From Mesorhizobium sp. PAMC28654 (GTDB lineage: Bacteria > Pseudomonadota > Alphaproteobacteria > Rhizobiales > Rhizobiaceae), in NCBI RefSeq assembly GCF_020616515.1, contig NZ_CP085135.1:6495001-6559000 (forward strand): a stretch of DNA of 64,000 nucleotides. The letters are read 5' to 3'. The notes beneath the pieces were generated by a model. It saw only the letters and a program-made list of their open reading frames with translations, made no database searches and was not told where the DNA came from. This document shows positions 18,290 to 26,271 of the stretch, piece after piece; position 1 is the first letter of the stretch; every line of letters starts with the position of its first letter. A program made the translations under genes and the position numbers.

Positions 18290-18916
18290 GAAAATTTGGA
18301 AAAGCAACGCGGCGGGCGACCACGCGCATTCGATCCCGACCGGGCGCTGGATGCGGCGATGCATCTGTTCTGGGAACATGGCTATGAGGCGACATCGCTG
18401 GCCATGCTACGCGAGGCGATGGGGCTGACGCCGCCACAGATCTACAACGCCTTCACCGACAAGGAGACGCTGTTTCGCAAGGCGCTGACGCGCTACCATG
18501 AGACGGAGATCGGGTTTGCACTGGATGCACTCAGCGCGCCGGTGCCGACGGGGGAGGCGATCCGGCGGTTGCTTTTCGGCGCGGCGGAAGCTTACTCCAG
18601 GCCCGGCAAGCCGGGCGGCTGCCTGTTCGTCAGCGGCGCGCTGGCAGCCTCGCCGCAGGCGCAAGCCATTGCCGATGAGCTCAGGACCTATCGCAAGGCA
18701 AGCGAGGCCGCTATCGCGGAACGGCTGGCCAAGGGCAGGGTAATGGGCGACATGCCGGAAGGCTTCTCCGTGGAGGGCTTCGCCAAGTACCTGGCCGGGG
18801 TCATGAACGGCATGTCGATCCAGGCGCGGGACGGCGCCTCGGCCGAAGAGTTGCGCGCTTTGGCCCAAACCGCTCTTGCGGCGTTGCCGGCCGAAGGGCA
18901 AAGCTTGGGAGCATGA
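18287..18916 (+). CDS. TetR/AcrR family transcriptional regulator
   Basis: A 209-residue repressor-type protein. The N-terminal HTH (about residues 10-58) reads GRPRAFDPDRALDAAMHLFW, then GYEATSLAMLREAMGLTPPQ and IYNAFTDKETLF. A C-terminal ligand domain follows, with PGGCLFVSGALAAS. This is the subgroup whose members often control short-chain dehydrogenases or efflux genes. The start at 18287 gives the usual N-terminus; the frame is open upstream through the divergent gene's leader. Its stop overlaps an ATG of the following MOSC gene, so the two are co-transcribed. Confidence 0.9.
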   Translation: MENLEKQRGGRPRAFDPDRALDAAMHLFWEHGYEATSLAMLREAMGLTPPQIYNAFTDKETLFRKALTRYHETEIGFALDALSAPVPTGEAIRRLLFGAAEAYSRPGKPGGCLFVSGALAASPQAQAIADELRTYRKASEAAIAERLAKGRVMGDMPEGFSVEGFAKYLAGVMNGMSIQARDGASAEELRALAQTALAALPAEGQSLGA

Positions 18917-18933
18917 ACCAAGGAAAGAACGCC

Positions 18934-19551
18934 ATGCTGGATCTGTTTCCTGAGACCGAACAGCCGGTCGAGATCATCCCGGCCCGGAAGCTTTCAGCCC
19001 GCGCGGCCGCGCTCTATGTCGCGCCATCCGATGATTTCCAGACGCGTCCGGTGGGTGAATTGCGGTTGGGCTTCGACGGCATTGCCGACGATTTCCATGC
19101 CGGGCCAACAAGGCGTTCGGGCGGTCGCGAACCCTGGTATCCGCGAGGCACGGAAATGCGCAATGAGCGGCAACTGTCGATCGTGGCGGCGGACGAGCTG
19201 GCTGTTGTCGCCGAGCGGATGGGCCTGGCCGAGATCAAGCCGGAATGGATCGGCGCCAACATGCTTATCGAAGGCGTGCCGCATTTGTCGATGCTGCCGG
19301 CCGGTTCGCTGCTGTTCTTCAAGGGCGGCGTGACCATCAAGGTCGATGCACAGAACGGGCCGTGCCGGCTCTCCGGGCGTTCGATAGCCGAAAATGCTGG
19401 GATGGCCCACGTCGAAGCCGGCGCGCTGATGTTCCCGAAAGCGGCCAAGCGGCTGCGCGGCCTCGTCGCCTGGGTCGAGAAGCCCGGCACGATCAAGGCC
19501 GGCGAGGAGATGTCGGTGCGGGTGCCCGAGCAGTGGATTTACCAGGCCTGA
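18934..19551 (+). CDS. MOSC domain protein
   Basis: A 205-residue protein of the MOSC (molybdenum cofactor sulfurase C-terminal) family. The region GIADDFHAGPTRRSGGRE and RNERQLSIVAADEL is followed by IGANMLIEGVPHLSMLPAGS and then the conserved cysteine segment NGPCRLSGRSIA. MOSC proteins bind molybdenum cofactor or transfer persulfide sulfur. The start at 18934 is preferred because AAGGAAAG precedes it; an ATG at 18913 overlaps the TetR stop. It lies directly behind the TetR gene. Confidence 0.85.
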   Translation: MLDLFPETEQPVEIIPARKLSARAAALYVAPSDDFQTRPVGELRLGFDGIADDFHAGPTRRSGGREPWYPRGTEMRNERQLSIVAADELAVVAERMGLAEIKPEWIGANMLIEGVPHLSMLPAGSLLFFKGGVTIKVDAQNGPCRLSGRSIAENAGMAHVEAGALMFPKAAKRLRGLVAWVEKPGTIKAGEEMSVRVPEQWIYQA

Positions 19552-19598
19552 GGGCAGGAGCCGCGCCACCGAGGCGGACGCGGCACTATTCTCGTAGC

Positions 19599-20438
19599 TC
19601 AGGCCTTGCGGTTCTTGTTGGCGCCTTGCGCCATGTCGGACACGTGATCCCATTTTTCCCAGAGCGCGATGCGGTTGGCGTATTCCTGTTTGATCATCGG
19701 CAGGCCGCCATCGCCGAAGAACACGCGCAGCGGTGGCTCGGCCGCGTCGACGATGGCGAGCATCGCCGGACCCGTGGCCTCGGGATCGCCTGCCACCGAG
19801 CGCTTGCGGCGTTCGGCCATGGCGGCGCGGGTCGGCTCGTAGGCGGCGATTGCCTTGGAGACCTTGGCCGAGGGACCAGACCAGTCGGTGGAGAAGCCGC
19901 CGGGCTCGACCAGCGTGACATGAATGCCGAATTCCGCGACCTCGAGGCTGAGCGCCTGGCTAAAACCTTCCAGCGCCCATTTGGAGGCATGGTAGAGGCC
20001 AAGCGAGGGGAAGGCGTTGACGCCGCCGATCGACGAGACCTGGATGATGTGGCCGGAACGCTGCGCCCGCATGATCGGCAGGGCGGCCTGCGTTACCCAA
20101 AGCGCACCGAACACATTGGTCTCGATCTGGTCGCGGGCTTCCTGTTCGCTGACCTCCTCGACGGCGCCAAAATGGCCATAGCCGGCATTGTTGATGACGA
20201 CGTCGAGCCGGCCGAAACGCTTGTGTGCCTCGGCAATGGCTGTTTCGACGGATTTCTTGTCGGTGACGTCGAGTTTTATCGCGGCGACATGGTCGCCGTA
20301 TTTTTCGACGAGATCGGAAAGTGTGCCGGCATCGCGGGCGGTCGCGGCGACGCGGTCACCGCGGGCCAATGCAGCCTCGGCCCAGACGCGGCCAAAACCC
20401 TTCGACGATCCGGTAATGAACCAAACCTTGTTTGTCAT
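19599..20438 (-). CDS. Short-chain dehydrogenase/reductase
   Basis: Classical SDR of 279 residues. The nucleotide-binding motif is ITGSSKGFGR at 8-17, followed by NNAGYG near 85 and catalytic Ser in VSSIGG with YHASK (Tyr and Lys). The C-terminal extension to 279 is longer than the 250-residue core and typical of the oxidoreductase group annotated DltE-like. It works in the cytosol with NAD(P)H. It is convergent with the MOSC gene. The substrate cannot be assigned. Confidence 0.92.
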   Translation of the reverse strand: MTNKVWFITGSSKGFGRVWAEAALARGDRVAATARDAGTLSDLVEKYGDHVAAIKLDVTDKKSVETAIAEAHKRFGRLDVVINNAGYGHFGAVEEVSEQEARDQIETNVFGALWVTQAALPIMRAQRSGHIIQVSSIGGVNAFPSLGLYHASKWALEGFSQALSLEVAEFGIHVTLVEPGGFSTDWSGPSAKVSKAIAAYEPTRAAMAERRKRSVAGDPEATGPAMLAIVDAAEPPLRVFFGDGGLPMIKQEYANRIALWEKWDHVSDMAQGANKNRKA

Positions 20439-20556
20439 GATGTGGAATCCTTGCCCAGGAGGGCGCGATTTTGTGAAAGCGGAGGCTTCTCCGCTTTTCG
20501 CATATACGGCGCACCCCGCATTTTTCCAGAGGCAGGAGGAGAATTATTTGGTCAGG

Positions 20557-21516
20557 TCAGGCATAGCCCACCGGGCTCGACCAGGCCGGATCGCCGTGCT
20601 TTTCCCAATAAAGCACCGTCAATCGGCTGGTGATCGGCCCGACCTTGCCGTCCGCGACAGGAGCGCCGTCGATGATCGTCACCGGCATGATGCCGCCGGC
20701 GGTCGAGGTGATGAAGACCTCGTCGGCCGCGCGAAGCGCTGCGACGCCGACATCGGCAGCGATGGCGGTAAGATCCGCCTCAGCGCAGAGATCGAAGACA
20801 GTGCGCCTTGTGATGCCGGGCAGAACGCCGATGGCGGGCGTCGACAGTTTTCCCTCCTTGACGCAAAACACATTGAAGCCCGGACCCTCAGCGACATTGC
20901 CGTTAAAATCGAGGATCAGGGCGGTCTCAGCGCCACGGTCATAGGAGTCGTAGAGACCGCGCACCAGATCGAGCCAGTGGTAGTTCTTGATCGCCGGATC
21001 GATCGAGGCCGGCGGAATGCGTACCTTGTCGCTGATGGCGACGCGCAGGCCGCGCCGCAACTGCTCGGCATTGGCGACCGAGCCGAACGGAACGGCGAAC
21101 GCCATGAAGCGGTTGATCGACTGGCGCGGGTCGCGGCTGAAAGTCGGCGAGGCGCCGCGCGTGCACAGCATCTCGACATAGGCAGCGCGATGGCCGGACA
21201 GCGCGACGCAATTATGCAGGATTTCGGTCACCCCATCGCGGTCGAAGGGGATGGCCATGCGCAGTTTTTCCAGACCGCCGAAGAAGCGGTCGAGATGCAG
21301 GTCGAGTCGGAAGAAGCGACCGTTCCAGACATGCACGGTGTCGTAGGTAGCATCCGAATGCAGTAAACCCCAGTCCAGCACCGAGATCTTTGCTTGCGAC
21401 ATCGGCAGGTATTGGCCATCCAGGAAGGCGATGCCATCGGGATAGGCGTGCGGGTCGATGTGGCGGTCGGAGACGGACGGCAGCGATCGGGCTTGCGGAT
21501 CGACGGTGTTGCTCAT
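20557..21516 (-). CDS. Class IV aminotransferase (BCAT/D-amino acid aminotransferase-like)
   Basis: PLP enzyme of 319 residues in the fold type IV group. FLDGQYLPMSQAKISVLDWG opens the domain, the PLP lysine is in AIKNYHWLDLVRG, and EGPGFNVFCVKEG with LPGITRRTV are the phosphate-binding and C-terminal hallmarks. It may act on branched-chain or D-amino acids, or as aminodeoxychorismate lyase-like; the sequence does not decide. It is transcribed away from TrmO/DUF2293 neighbours as a single gene, 118 bp upstream of the SDR. Confidence 0.87.
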   Translation of the reverse strand: MSNTVDPQARSLPSVSDRHIDPHAYPDGIAFLDGQYLPMSQAKISVLDWGLLHSDATYDTVHVWNGRFFRLDLHLDRFFGGLEKLRMAIPFDRDGVTEILHNCVALSGHRAAYVEMLCTRGASPTFSRDPRQSINRFMAFAVPFGSVANAEQLRRGLRVAISDKVRIPPASIDPAIKNYHWLDLVRGLYDSYDRGAETALILDFNGNVAEGPGFNVFCVKEGKLSTPAIGVLPGITRRTVFDLCAEADLTAIAADVGVAALRAADEVFITSTAGGIMPVTIIDGAPVADGKVGPITSRLTVLYWEKHGDPAWSSPVGYA

Positions 21517-21626
21517 CTCGTCTCCTCGGGGTCACAGCATGGTCGAACCGACCGTTAGAGCTGCCACGCCGACGCCACAAGACGCAGAGCCGGCTGCCAG
21601 ATGAGCCATCGGCACCTCTGTTTGGG

Positions 21627-21938
21627 TCATTCCTCCTCGTCGGCATCGAGCAGGCGTGTCGCTCGCCAGCGGGTGAGCATGATGTTGGTCTGCTCGATGA
21701 CGAAGAAACGGGCGGAGTCACGGTCATAGCCTTCGCTCAGCAGCTTTTCGTAGTCGGTATGGACATGGCGGACATGGGCGATCGTTGCCAGCCACACGGC
21801 GATGGTTGGCGGCAAGGTCTTCATGTGGACCGAGCCGGCGTCAGCGCGGATCTTTTCCATGTCGGCATAGGGCGCGAGCGGCAGCAGCGCGGTCAGTGCC
21901 TTGGCGATGGCGCGGCGGCGTCCGGTCGGTGCGTTCAT
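21627..21938 (-). CDS. DUF2293 domain protein
   Basis: A 103-residue protein. It carries the pattern LPPTIAVWLATIAHVRHVHT then DYEKLLSEGYDRDSARFFVI, which I recognise as DUF2293, a short alphaproteobacterial family of unknown function. It starts inside the stop region of the upstream TrmO gene (ATGA overlap), so the two are translationally coupled and may share an RNA-related role. No catalytic residues are identifiable. Confidence 0.8.
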   Translation of the reverse strand: MNAPTGRRRAIAKALTALLPLAPYADMEKIRADAGSVHMKTLPPTIAVWLATIAHVRHVHTDYEKLLSEGYDRDSARFFVIEQTNIMLTRWRATRLLDADEEE

Positions 21939-22441
21939 CGTTCGTCCCTGCCGGCCACGGTCGCCTCGGGAACAGCGTCGACGGAAGCGAAATACGGCTT
22001 GATGTCGATGACGGGCGTGCCGTCGAGCGCGTCGATGGCATTGAGTTCGATGCGCCCGCTGCCGATGTCGACTGCCACAAGCCTGGCGACATGCAGTCCG
22101 ATCGGGTTGGGGCGGGCAGGGGAGCGCAGCCCGAATATGCCTTTTGGTTCAGCGGCATGGCGGGGTTTCTGCACAATCAGATTCCGTGGCGCATGGTGCA
22201 GCCAGGACAGGATGATGACATGGCTGGCGCGCTCCAGCCCGGCCAGGCCCTCGCGATAGGGCGTGTCGATCGTCAGGGTCGCGGGCTGCCCGGTCTCGGA
22301 GGCGGTCCGCATGTTCTTCGGGCAGTCCTCCCGCGTCGTCCATGGCGAGGTGATGCGGCCAATGAAGACGATGTGGCCGTCGGGCGGCAGCGTTGCCGGA
22401 TCGGCATCCAGAAGCTTTTCACCGCCGCGCATCTCGAACAT
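21935..22441 (-). CDS. TrmO (TsaA/YaeB) family tRNA methyltransferase-like protein
   Basis: A 168-residue protein of the TrmO fold. It shows GHIVFIGRITSPWTTREDCP, the central GLAGLERASHVIILSW, and the signature GIFGLRSPARPNPIGLHVAR. E. coli TrmO methylates N6 of t6A37 in tRNA-Thr using SAM. This copy has only the N-terminal catalytic beta-barrel, without the C-terminal domain of the 235-residue E. coli protein, so its RNA target is uncertain. The start at 22441 follows AGGGGCGAAG. It is the first gene of a two-gene unit with DUF2293. Confidence 0.85.
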   Translation of the reverse strand: MFEMRGGEKLLDADPATLPPDGHIVFIGRITSPWTTREDCPKNMRTASETGQPATLTIDTPYREGLAGLERASHVIILSWLHHAPRNLIVQKPRHAAEPKGIFGLRSPARPNPIGLHVARLVAVDIGSGRIELNAIDALDGTPVIDIKPYFASVDAVPEATVAGRDER

Positions 22442-22541
22442 GGTCTTCGCCCCTGGTCCTGTTTCGCATGATCTGTCCCGCGCAGCCCTGTCCGGGGGAA
22501 TCACGCATGCGTCATTTTCTTGTCCGGCAGCGACATAGGTC

Positions 22542-22579
22542 TTGCAAGGCTGTTAAAATCGACATAAACATATGTTTAT
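22542..22579 (+). promoter_or_regulatory. Promoter with perfect 16-bp palindrome (ArsR-type operator)
   Basis: TTGCAA (22542-22547) and TAAACA (22565-22570) are 17 bases apart and fit a sigma-70 promoter. The perfect palindrome ATAAACATATGTTTAT covers 22564-22579 and overlaps the -10. It lies 23 bp before the ArsR-methyltransferase start, so autorepression is the natural reading. Binding is inferred. Confidence 0.7.
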
Positions 22580-22602
22580 ATCTTTTCAAAGAGAATACGC
22601 TC

Positions 22603-23610
22603 ATGCATGTCGCGCTCGACACGATGGTAGATACATTGAAGGCGGCCGCCGAATCCAGCCGGCTGCGCATTTTGGCGCTGCTGTCGCGCGGCGACCTCAC
22701 CGTTTCCGATCTCACCGAAATCCTCGGCCAGTCACAGCCGCGCGTGTCGCGGCACCTGAAGCTGCTGCTCGAGGCCGGCCTGATCGGCCGCTACCAGGAG
22801 GGGTCGTGGGCGTTCTTCCGGCTCTCGGACTCCGATGCCTCACGCGACTTCGTCCTCAGGCTGATCTCGGGCATCCGTGGCGCCGACCCGCAGGTCGAGC
22901 GCGATCTCGAGCGGCTCACCTCTGTCAAGCGCAAGCGGCAGGATCGCGCCGCCACCTATTTCTCCCAGAACGCGGCGAGCTGGGACCACATCCGCTCCCT
23001 GCACGTGCCGGACCGCGCCGTGGAAGCCGCACTTCTGAAGCTGATCGGCAAGCGGCCATTCCAGTCGATGCTCGATCTCGGCACCGGCACCGGGCGTCTG
23101 CTGGAGATATTCTCGCCACTCTACCGGCGCGGCGTCGGCATCGACATGTCGCGCGAGATGCTGACGGTGGCGCGCGCCAATCTCGAAAAGGCCAGCGTAT
23201 CCAATGCGCAGGTGCGGCAGGGCGATATTTTTGCACCGCCAGTCGAGCGTGACGCTTTCGATCTCGTCACCATCCACCAAGTGCTGCACTATCTCGACGA
23301 TCCCTCACGCGCCATCCATGAGGCGGCGCGGCTGTTGCGCCCGTCCGGCCGGCTGGTGATCGTCGATTTCGCTCCACATGCGCTGGAATTCCTGCGCGAC
23401 GAACATGCCCATATGCGGCTCGGCTTTTCCGACCGGCAGATTGCCGACTGGTTCGCCGAGGCCGGCCTCGATCTCGAGGACAGCCAGGAATTCGAACCAC
23501 GCGGCGGCAACGAAGCCAAGCTCACCGTCAAGCTGTGGCTCGGCCGCGATCGGCGCCTACTGATTGCCGATCCTTCCAACGATCCCCAACAGGTAAGGGA
23601 AATCGCCTGA
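22603..23610 (+). CDS. ArsR-type HTH fused to SAM methyltransferase
   Basis: Two-domain protein of 335 residues. Residues 5-90 are an ArsR winged HTH (LKAAAESSRLRILALLSRGD, then VSDLTEILGQSQPRVSRHLK). Residues 120-330 are a class I methyltransferase fold (MLDLGTGTGRLLEIF, GIDMSREMLTVAR, LVTIHQVLHYLDDP). It lacks the metal-binding cysteine pair of arsenic-sensing ArsR. The domain fusion and the metF gene directly downstream (TGATG overlap) point to SAM or S-adenosylhomocysteine sensing of methionine-cycle status. The start at 22603 gives MHVALDTMVDTLK; the frame is open upstream but passes through the promoter. Confidence 0.9.
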   Translation: MHVALDTMVDTLKAAAESSRLRILALLSRGDLTVSDLTEILGQSQPRVSRHLKLLLEAGLIGRYQEGSWAFFRLSDSDASRDFVLRLISGIRGADPQVERDLERLTSVKRKRQDRAATYFSQNAASWDHIRSLHVPDRAVEAALLKLIGKRPFQSMLDLGTGTGRLLEIFSPLYRRGVGIDMSREMLTVARANLEKASVSNAQVRQGDIFAPPVERDAFDLVTIHQVLHYLDDPSRAIHEAARLLRPSGRLVIVDFAPHALEFLRDEHAHMRLGFSDRQIADWFAEAGLDLEDSQEFEPRGGNEAKLTVKLWLGRDRRLLIADPSNDPQQVREIA

Positions 23611-24527
23611 TGAATCAGTTCCGCTTTTCCCGCCGCCCCGACATTGGCGACAAGATCAAGGTTTCGTTCGAGTTCTTTCCGCCGAAGAATGACGAGATGG
23701 AAGCGCGGCTGTGGGAAACCGTCACCCGGCTGGAGCCGCTGCAGCCGAAATTCGTCTCGGTGACCTATGGCGCCGGTGGTTCGACCCGCGAGCGCACGGC
23801 CCGCACGGTCAAGCGCATCCTCAGCGAAACGACCCTGACGCCGGCGGCGCATATGACCTGTGTCGATGCCTCCCGTGACGAGGTCGATGCGGTGATCCAG
23901 GAATTCGCCGGCATGGGCGTCACTCGTTTCGTCGCCTTGCGCGGCGACCCGGCCGAAGGCGTCGGTGCTGCCTACCGCCCGCATCCCGGCGGCTATGCCA
24001 ATGGCGCCGAGCTGGTGGGCGCGCTGAAAGGGGCGGGCGATTTCGACATCTCTGTCTCCGCCTATCCGGAAAAGCATCCGGAAAGCCCGGATTTCGCCAC
24101 CGACATCGACATGCTGAAGCGCAAGGTCGACAATGGCGCGACACGGGCGATCACCCAGTTCTTTTTCGACAATGATCTCTATGAGCGCTATGTCGAGCGG
24201 GCGCGGCGGGCCGGTATCTACATACCGATCGTTCCCGGTATTTTGCCCGTGCATAATTTCACCCAGGTCGCCAATTTCTCGGCGCGTTGCGGCGCCCTAG
24301 TGCCGGCATGGCTGGCCGAGCGCTTCGACGGATTGCAGAAGGATCCGCAGACGCACGCGCTGGTGGCGTCCGCCGTGGCGGCCGAGCAGGTGCTGGACCT
24401 TGTCGAGCGCGGCGTTGGTGATTTCCATTTCTACACGATGAACCGGGCCGACCTCGTCGTCGCCGTCTGCCACATGATCGGCATCCGTTCGCACGAGGCC
24501 GAGACGGCGGGGTCCGCCGCCGCCTGA
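23610..24527 (+). CDS. metF: Methylenetetrahydrofolate reductase
   Basis: FAD-dependent reductase of 305 residues (E. coli 296) that makes 5-methyl-THF for methionine synthase. Hallmarks are FEFFPPKNDEMEARLW, VSVTYGAGGSTRERT, AHMTCVDASRDEV, VALRGDPAEG, and TQFFFDNDLYERY with IPGILP-type VPGILPVHNF. The ATG overlaps the TGA of the ArsR-methyltransferase gene by one base, so it is translationally coupled and regulated by the same promoter. A strong terminator follows about 100 bp downstream. Confidence 0.96.
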   Translation: MNQFRFSRRPDIGDKIKVSFEFFPPKNDEMEARLWETVTRLEPLQPKFVSVTYGAGGSTRERTARTVKRILSETTLTPAAHMTCVDASRDEVDAVIQEFAGMGVTRFVALRGDPAEGVGAAYRPHPGGYANGAELVGALKGAGDFDISVSAYPEKHPESPDFATDIDMLKRKVDNGATRAITQFFFDNDLYERYVERARRAGIYIPIVPGILPVHNFTQVANFSARCGALVPAWLAERFDGLQKDPQTHALVASAVAAEQVLDLVERGVGDFHFYTMNRADLVVAVCHMIGIRSHEAETAGSAAA

Positions 24528-24629
24528 GTCGGGCGAGGGATGCGCTGTGCGGAGCATGGTTTCGAGTTGCATACGGGCAGCACTATGGCAGTGCGTGAAT
24601 GTGTCTAGTTAAACAGTGCTCACTAATGC

Positions 24630-24656
24630 AAAAAGGCCGGGTAAAACCCGGCCTTT
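24630..24656. terminator. Terminator after metF
   Basis: An 11-bp stem, AAAAGGCCGGG (24630-24640) with its complement at 24646-24656, and a TAAAA loop. The A and T ends let it work on both strands: for metF forward and for the small peptide gene on the reverse strand. Confidence 0.88.
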
Positions 24657-24704
24657 TCAATCGTTTGGACTATTCAGTACCGGCATTCCCCCGCTAGCGC
24701 GGTC

Positions 24705-24791
24705 TTACGGAAGAAAGCCCATGATGAGGGCTCCGATGAATGCGAACGCGGCACAGATCATCAATGCGTTGATTGGCCTCGTAAGTCCCAT
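24705..24791 (-). CDS. 28-residue single-pass membrane peptide
   Basis: Very short gene on the reverse strand. The peptide MGLTRPINALMICAAFAFIG ends ALIMGFLP and is one hydrophobic helix after a short polar head with an Arg. The Shine-Dalgarno AAGAGGAGG (24799-24807 on the reverse strand) is seven bases before the ATG, among the strongest in this window, and the shared terminator at 24630-24656 closes the transcript. No family is claimed; the form suggests a small membrane protein that binds or tunes a larger one. Confidence 0.7.
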   Translation of the reverse strand: MGLTRPINALMICAAFAFIGALIMGFLP

Positions 24792-24807
24792 GACATAGCC
24801 TCCTCTT

Positions 24808-25148
24808 AAAGAGCTATGAGTGAGAGTCTAGGTTCATTTGTGCCACAGGCAAGTCAAAAATATGCCGCAATGCGGTCAAAATGCGAGAGCAGCAAGCGGC
24901 TATCTGGCTTTACTCATTGAAATTCCTAGCCAAAAGCCGGCTTCACACCTGTGAATAAAATGTGACGGGACCATGCGATGGTACCGCTACCACATTCGAC
25001 CCTAAGTCGGATTCGACTTTCGGAAAGCACGATGTGGCGATTCATTTGGTGGCTGGAGCGTCCTTTGCGCGTCCAATTGTACGCGCGCGCCAGGTTTTCT
25101 GATGCATGTCGCCAGCCCAAAATCGTTGCGCATTTTTAGCGCCATGCA
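24808..25148. other. Gene-free gap upstream of the small peptide
   Basis: About 340 bp with lower GC than its surroundings. It presumably holds the reverse-strand promoter of the small peptide gene and the 3' end of the EamA transcript. I see no convincing gene, strong hairpin or repeat here. Confidence 0.5.
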
Positions 25149-26069
25149 TTAGCGCCGGCCAAATACACGGCCGTCGATGGTGACAAGACCCAGCGCGATC
25201 AGCGCCATGCCCCCCATTTCGAACAATGCGAGCCGCTCTCCGAGGAACAAAAAGCCGAGCAGAATGGCGCTGGCCGGCACGATGAGCGTGACCAATGAGG
25301 CATTGGTGGCGCCGGCCGAGGCGACGAGATTGAAATAGAGGATATAGGCAAAAGCGGTCGACAAGAGCGCCAGCGAAAATACAGCCGCCCAGACCGGCGG
25401 CGAGGCGGAAAACACGCCAGCCGGGCCGTAGGCGATCAGCACGACCGGGATCATGATGATGGTCGAAGCGGTCAGCTGCCCGGTGGCGACGACCGGCGAG
25501 GGGATGCCCTTGAAGCGGCGCGCGACCATCAGGGCGACGGCATAAGACAGCGAGGCGCCGATCAGCGCGAATTTGGCCCAGACAGGACCGCCCAGCCCGG
25601 CGACCAGGCCGGGACCGATCATCACCGCCGTGCCGGCGATGCCGAGCGCGATGCCCGCCAGCTTGTTCCAGGAGAGCTTTTCGTCCGATGTCAGCGAATT
25701 GGCGAGGATCAATGTCCAGAACGGCGTTGTCGCGTTGAGCACCGAAGCGACGCCGGCGCCGAGCTGTGTCTGGCCGGCGAAGATCAGCGAAAAGGGCACG
25801 ACATTGTTGGTGAGCGCCAGCAGGAAGAACAGGCCGGCATGCGGAAGGGCGAGCCGAAAGGACGGTCCGCGAATGGCGAGATAGAGCTGAAGGGCCAGTG
25901 CGGCGATGCCGACGCGAAACAGCACCAGCACCAGTGGGTGAAGTTCCGACACGGCAATACGGGCAAAGAAGAACGAACCGCCCCAGATGGCGCCGAGCAG
26001 CAGAAGCTGCGCCCAGTCCCTGAGCACCATTGGTCCGCGTGCCGGCGCGGTGGTGGCTGTGCTTGCCAT
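25149..26069 (-). CDS. EamA/DMT superfamily transporter
   Basis: Inner-membrane exporter-type protein of 306 residues with ten predicted helices in two EamA repeats. The first repeat starts LLLLGAIWGGSFFFARIAVS, and the second has FALIGASLSYAVALMVARRF and TLIVPASAILLGFLFLGERL. Members export amino acids or metabolites. The start at 26069 has GGGGAGGA nine bases upstream; an ATG at 26096 is less likely. It is divergent from the ornithine/lysine decarboxylase gene, so a link to polyamine or amino acid export is possible but unproven. Confidence 0.9.
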   Translation of the reverse strand: MASTATTAPARGPMVLRDWAQLLLLGAIWGGSFFFARIAVSELHPLVLVLFRVGIAALALQLYLAIRGPSFRLALPHAGLFFLLALTNNVVPFSLIFAGQTQLGAGVASVLNATTPFWTLILANSLTSDEKLSWNKLAGIALGIAGTAVMIGPGLVAGLGGPVWAKFALIGASLSYAVALMVARRFKGIPSPVVATGQLTASTIIMIPVVLIAYGPAGVFSASPPVWAAVFSLALLSTAFAYILYFNLVASAGATNASLVTLIVPASAILLGFLFLGERLALFEMGGMALIALGLVTIDGRVFGRR

Positions 26070-26160
26070 GTGATCGTCCTCCCCGACGGTCTGCATTCCC
26101 CGTCATGGGCGCAAGCCATAGCGGGTTCGGAGACAAGGGCCACCCGAAACCTGACTGATG

Positions 26161-26220
26161 GCCTCGCTCTCGTGCCAAAAAGGCGTAACGCCTTGCAGTG
26201 AGGGACACGAGACACAGAAT
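26161..26220 (+). ncRNA. Structured leader upstream of ornithine decarboxylase (speF-motif candidate)
   Basis: TCTCGTG (26168-26174) pairs with CACGAGA (26206-26212). Inside lies a 6-bp hairpin AAGGCG-TAA-CGCCTT (26180-26194) and an unpaired GCAGTGAGGGA. It is 60 bp upstream of an ornithine decarboxylase-family gene. Corbino and others described a conserved speF RNA motif before such genes in alphaproteobacteria. The position fits; a covariance search was not possible, so the identity is tentative. Confidence 0.5.
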
Positions 26221-26271
26221 TGTTTTCATTAGCCGCTAGCTTGGATTAATTGTGCGCAAGAGGATTCGTCC

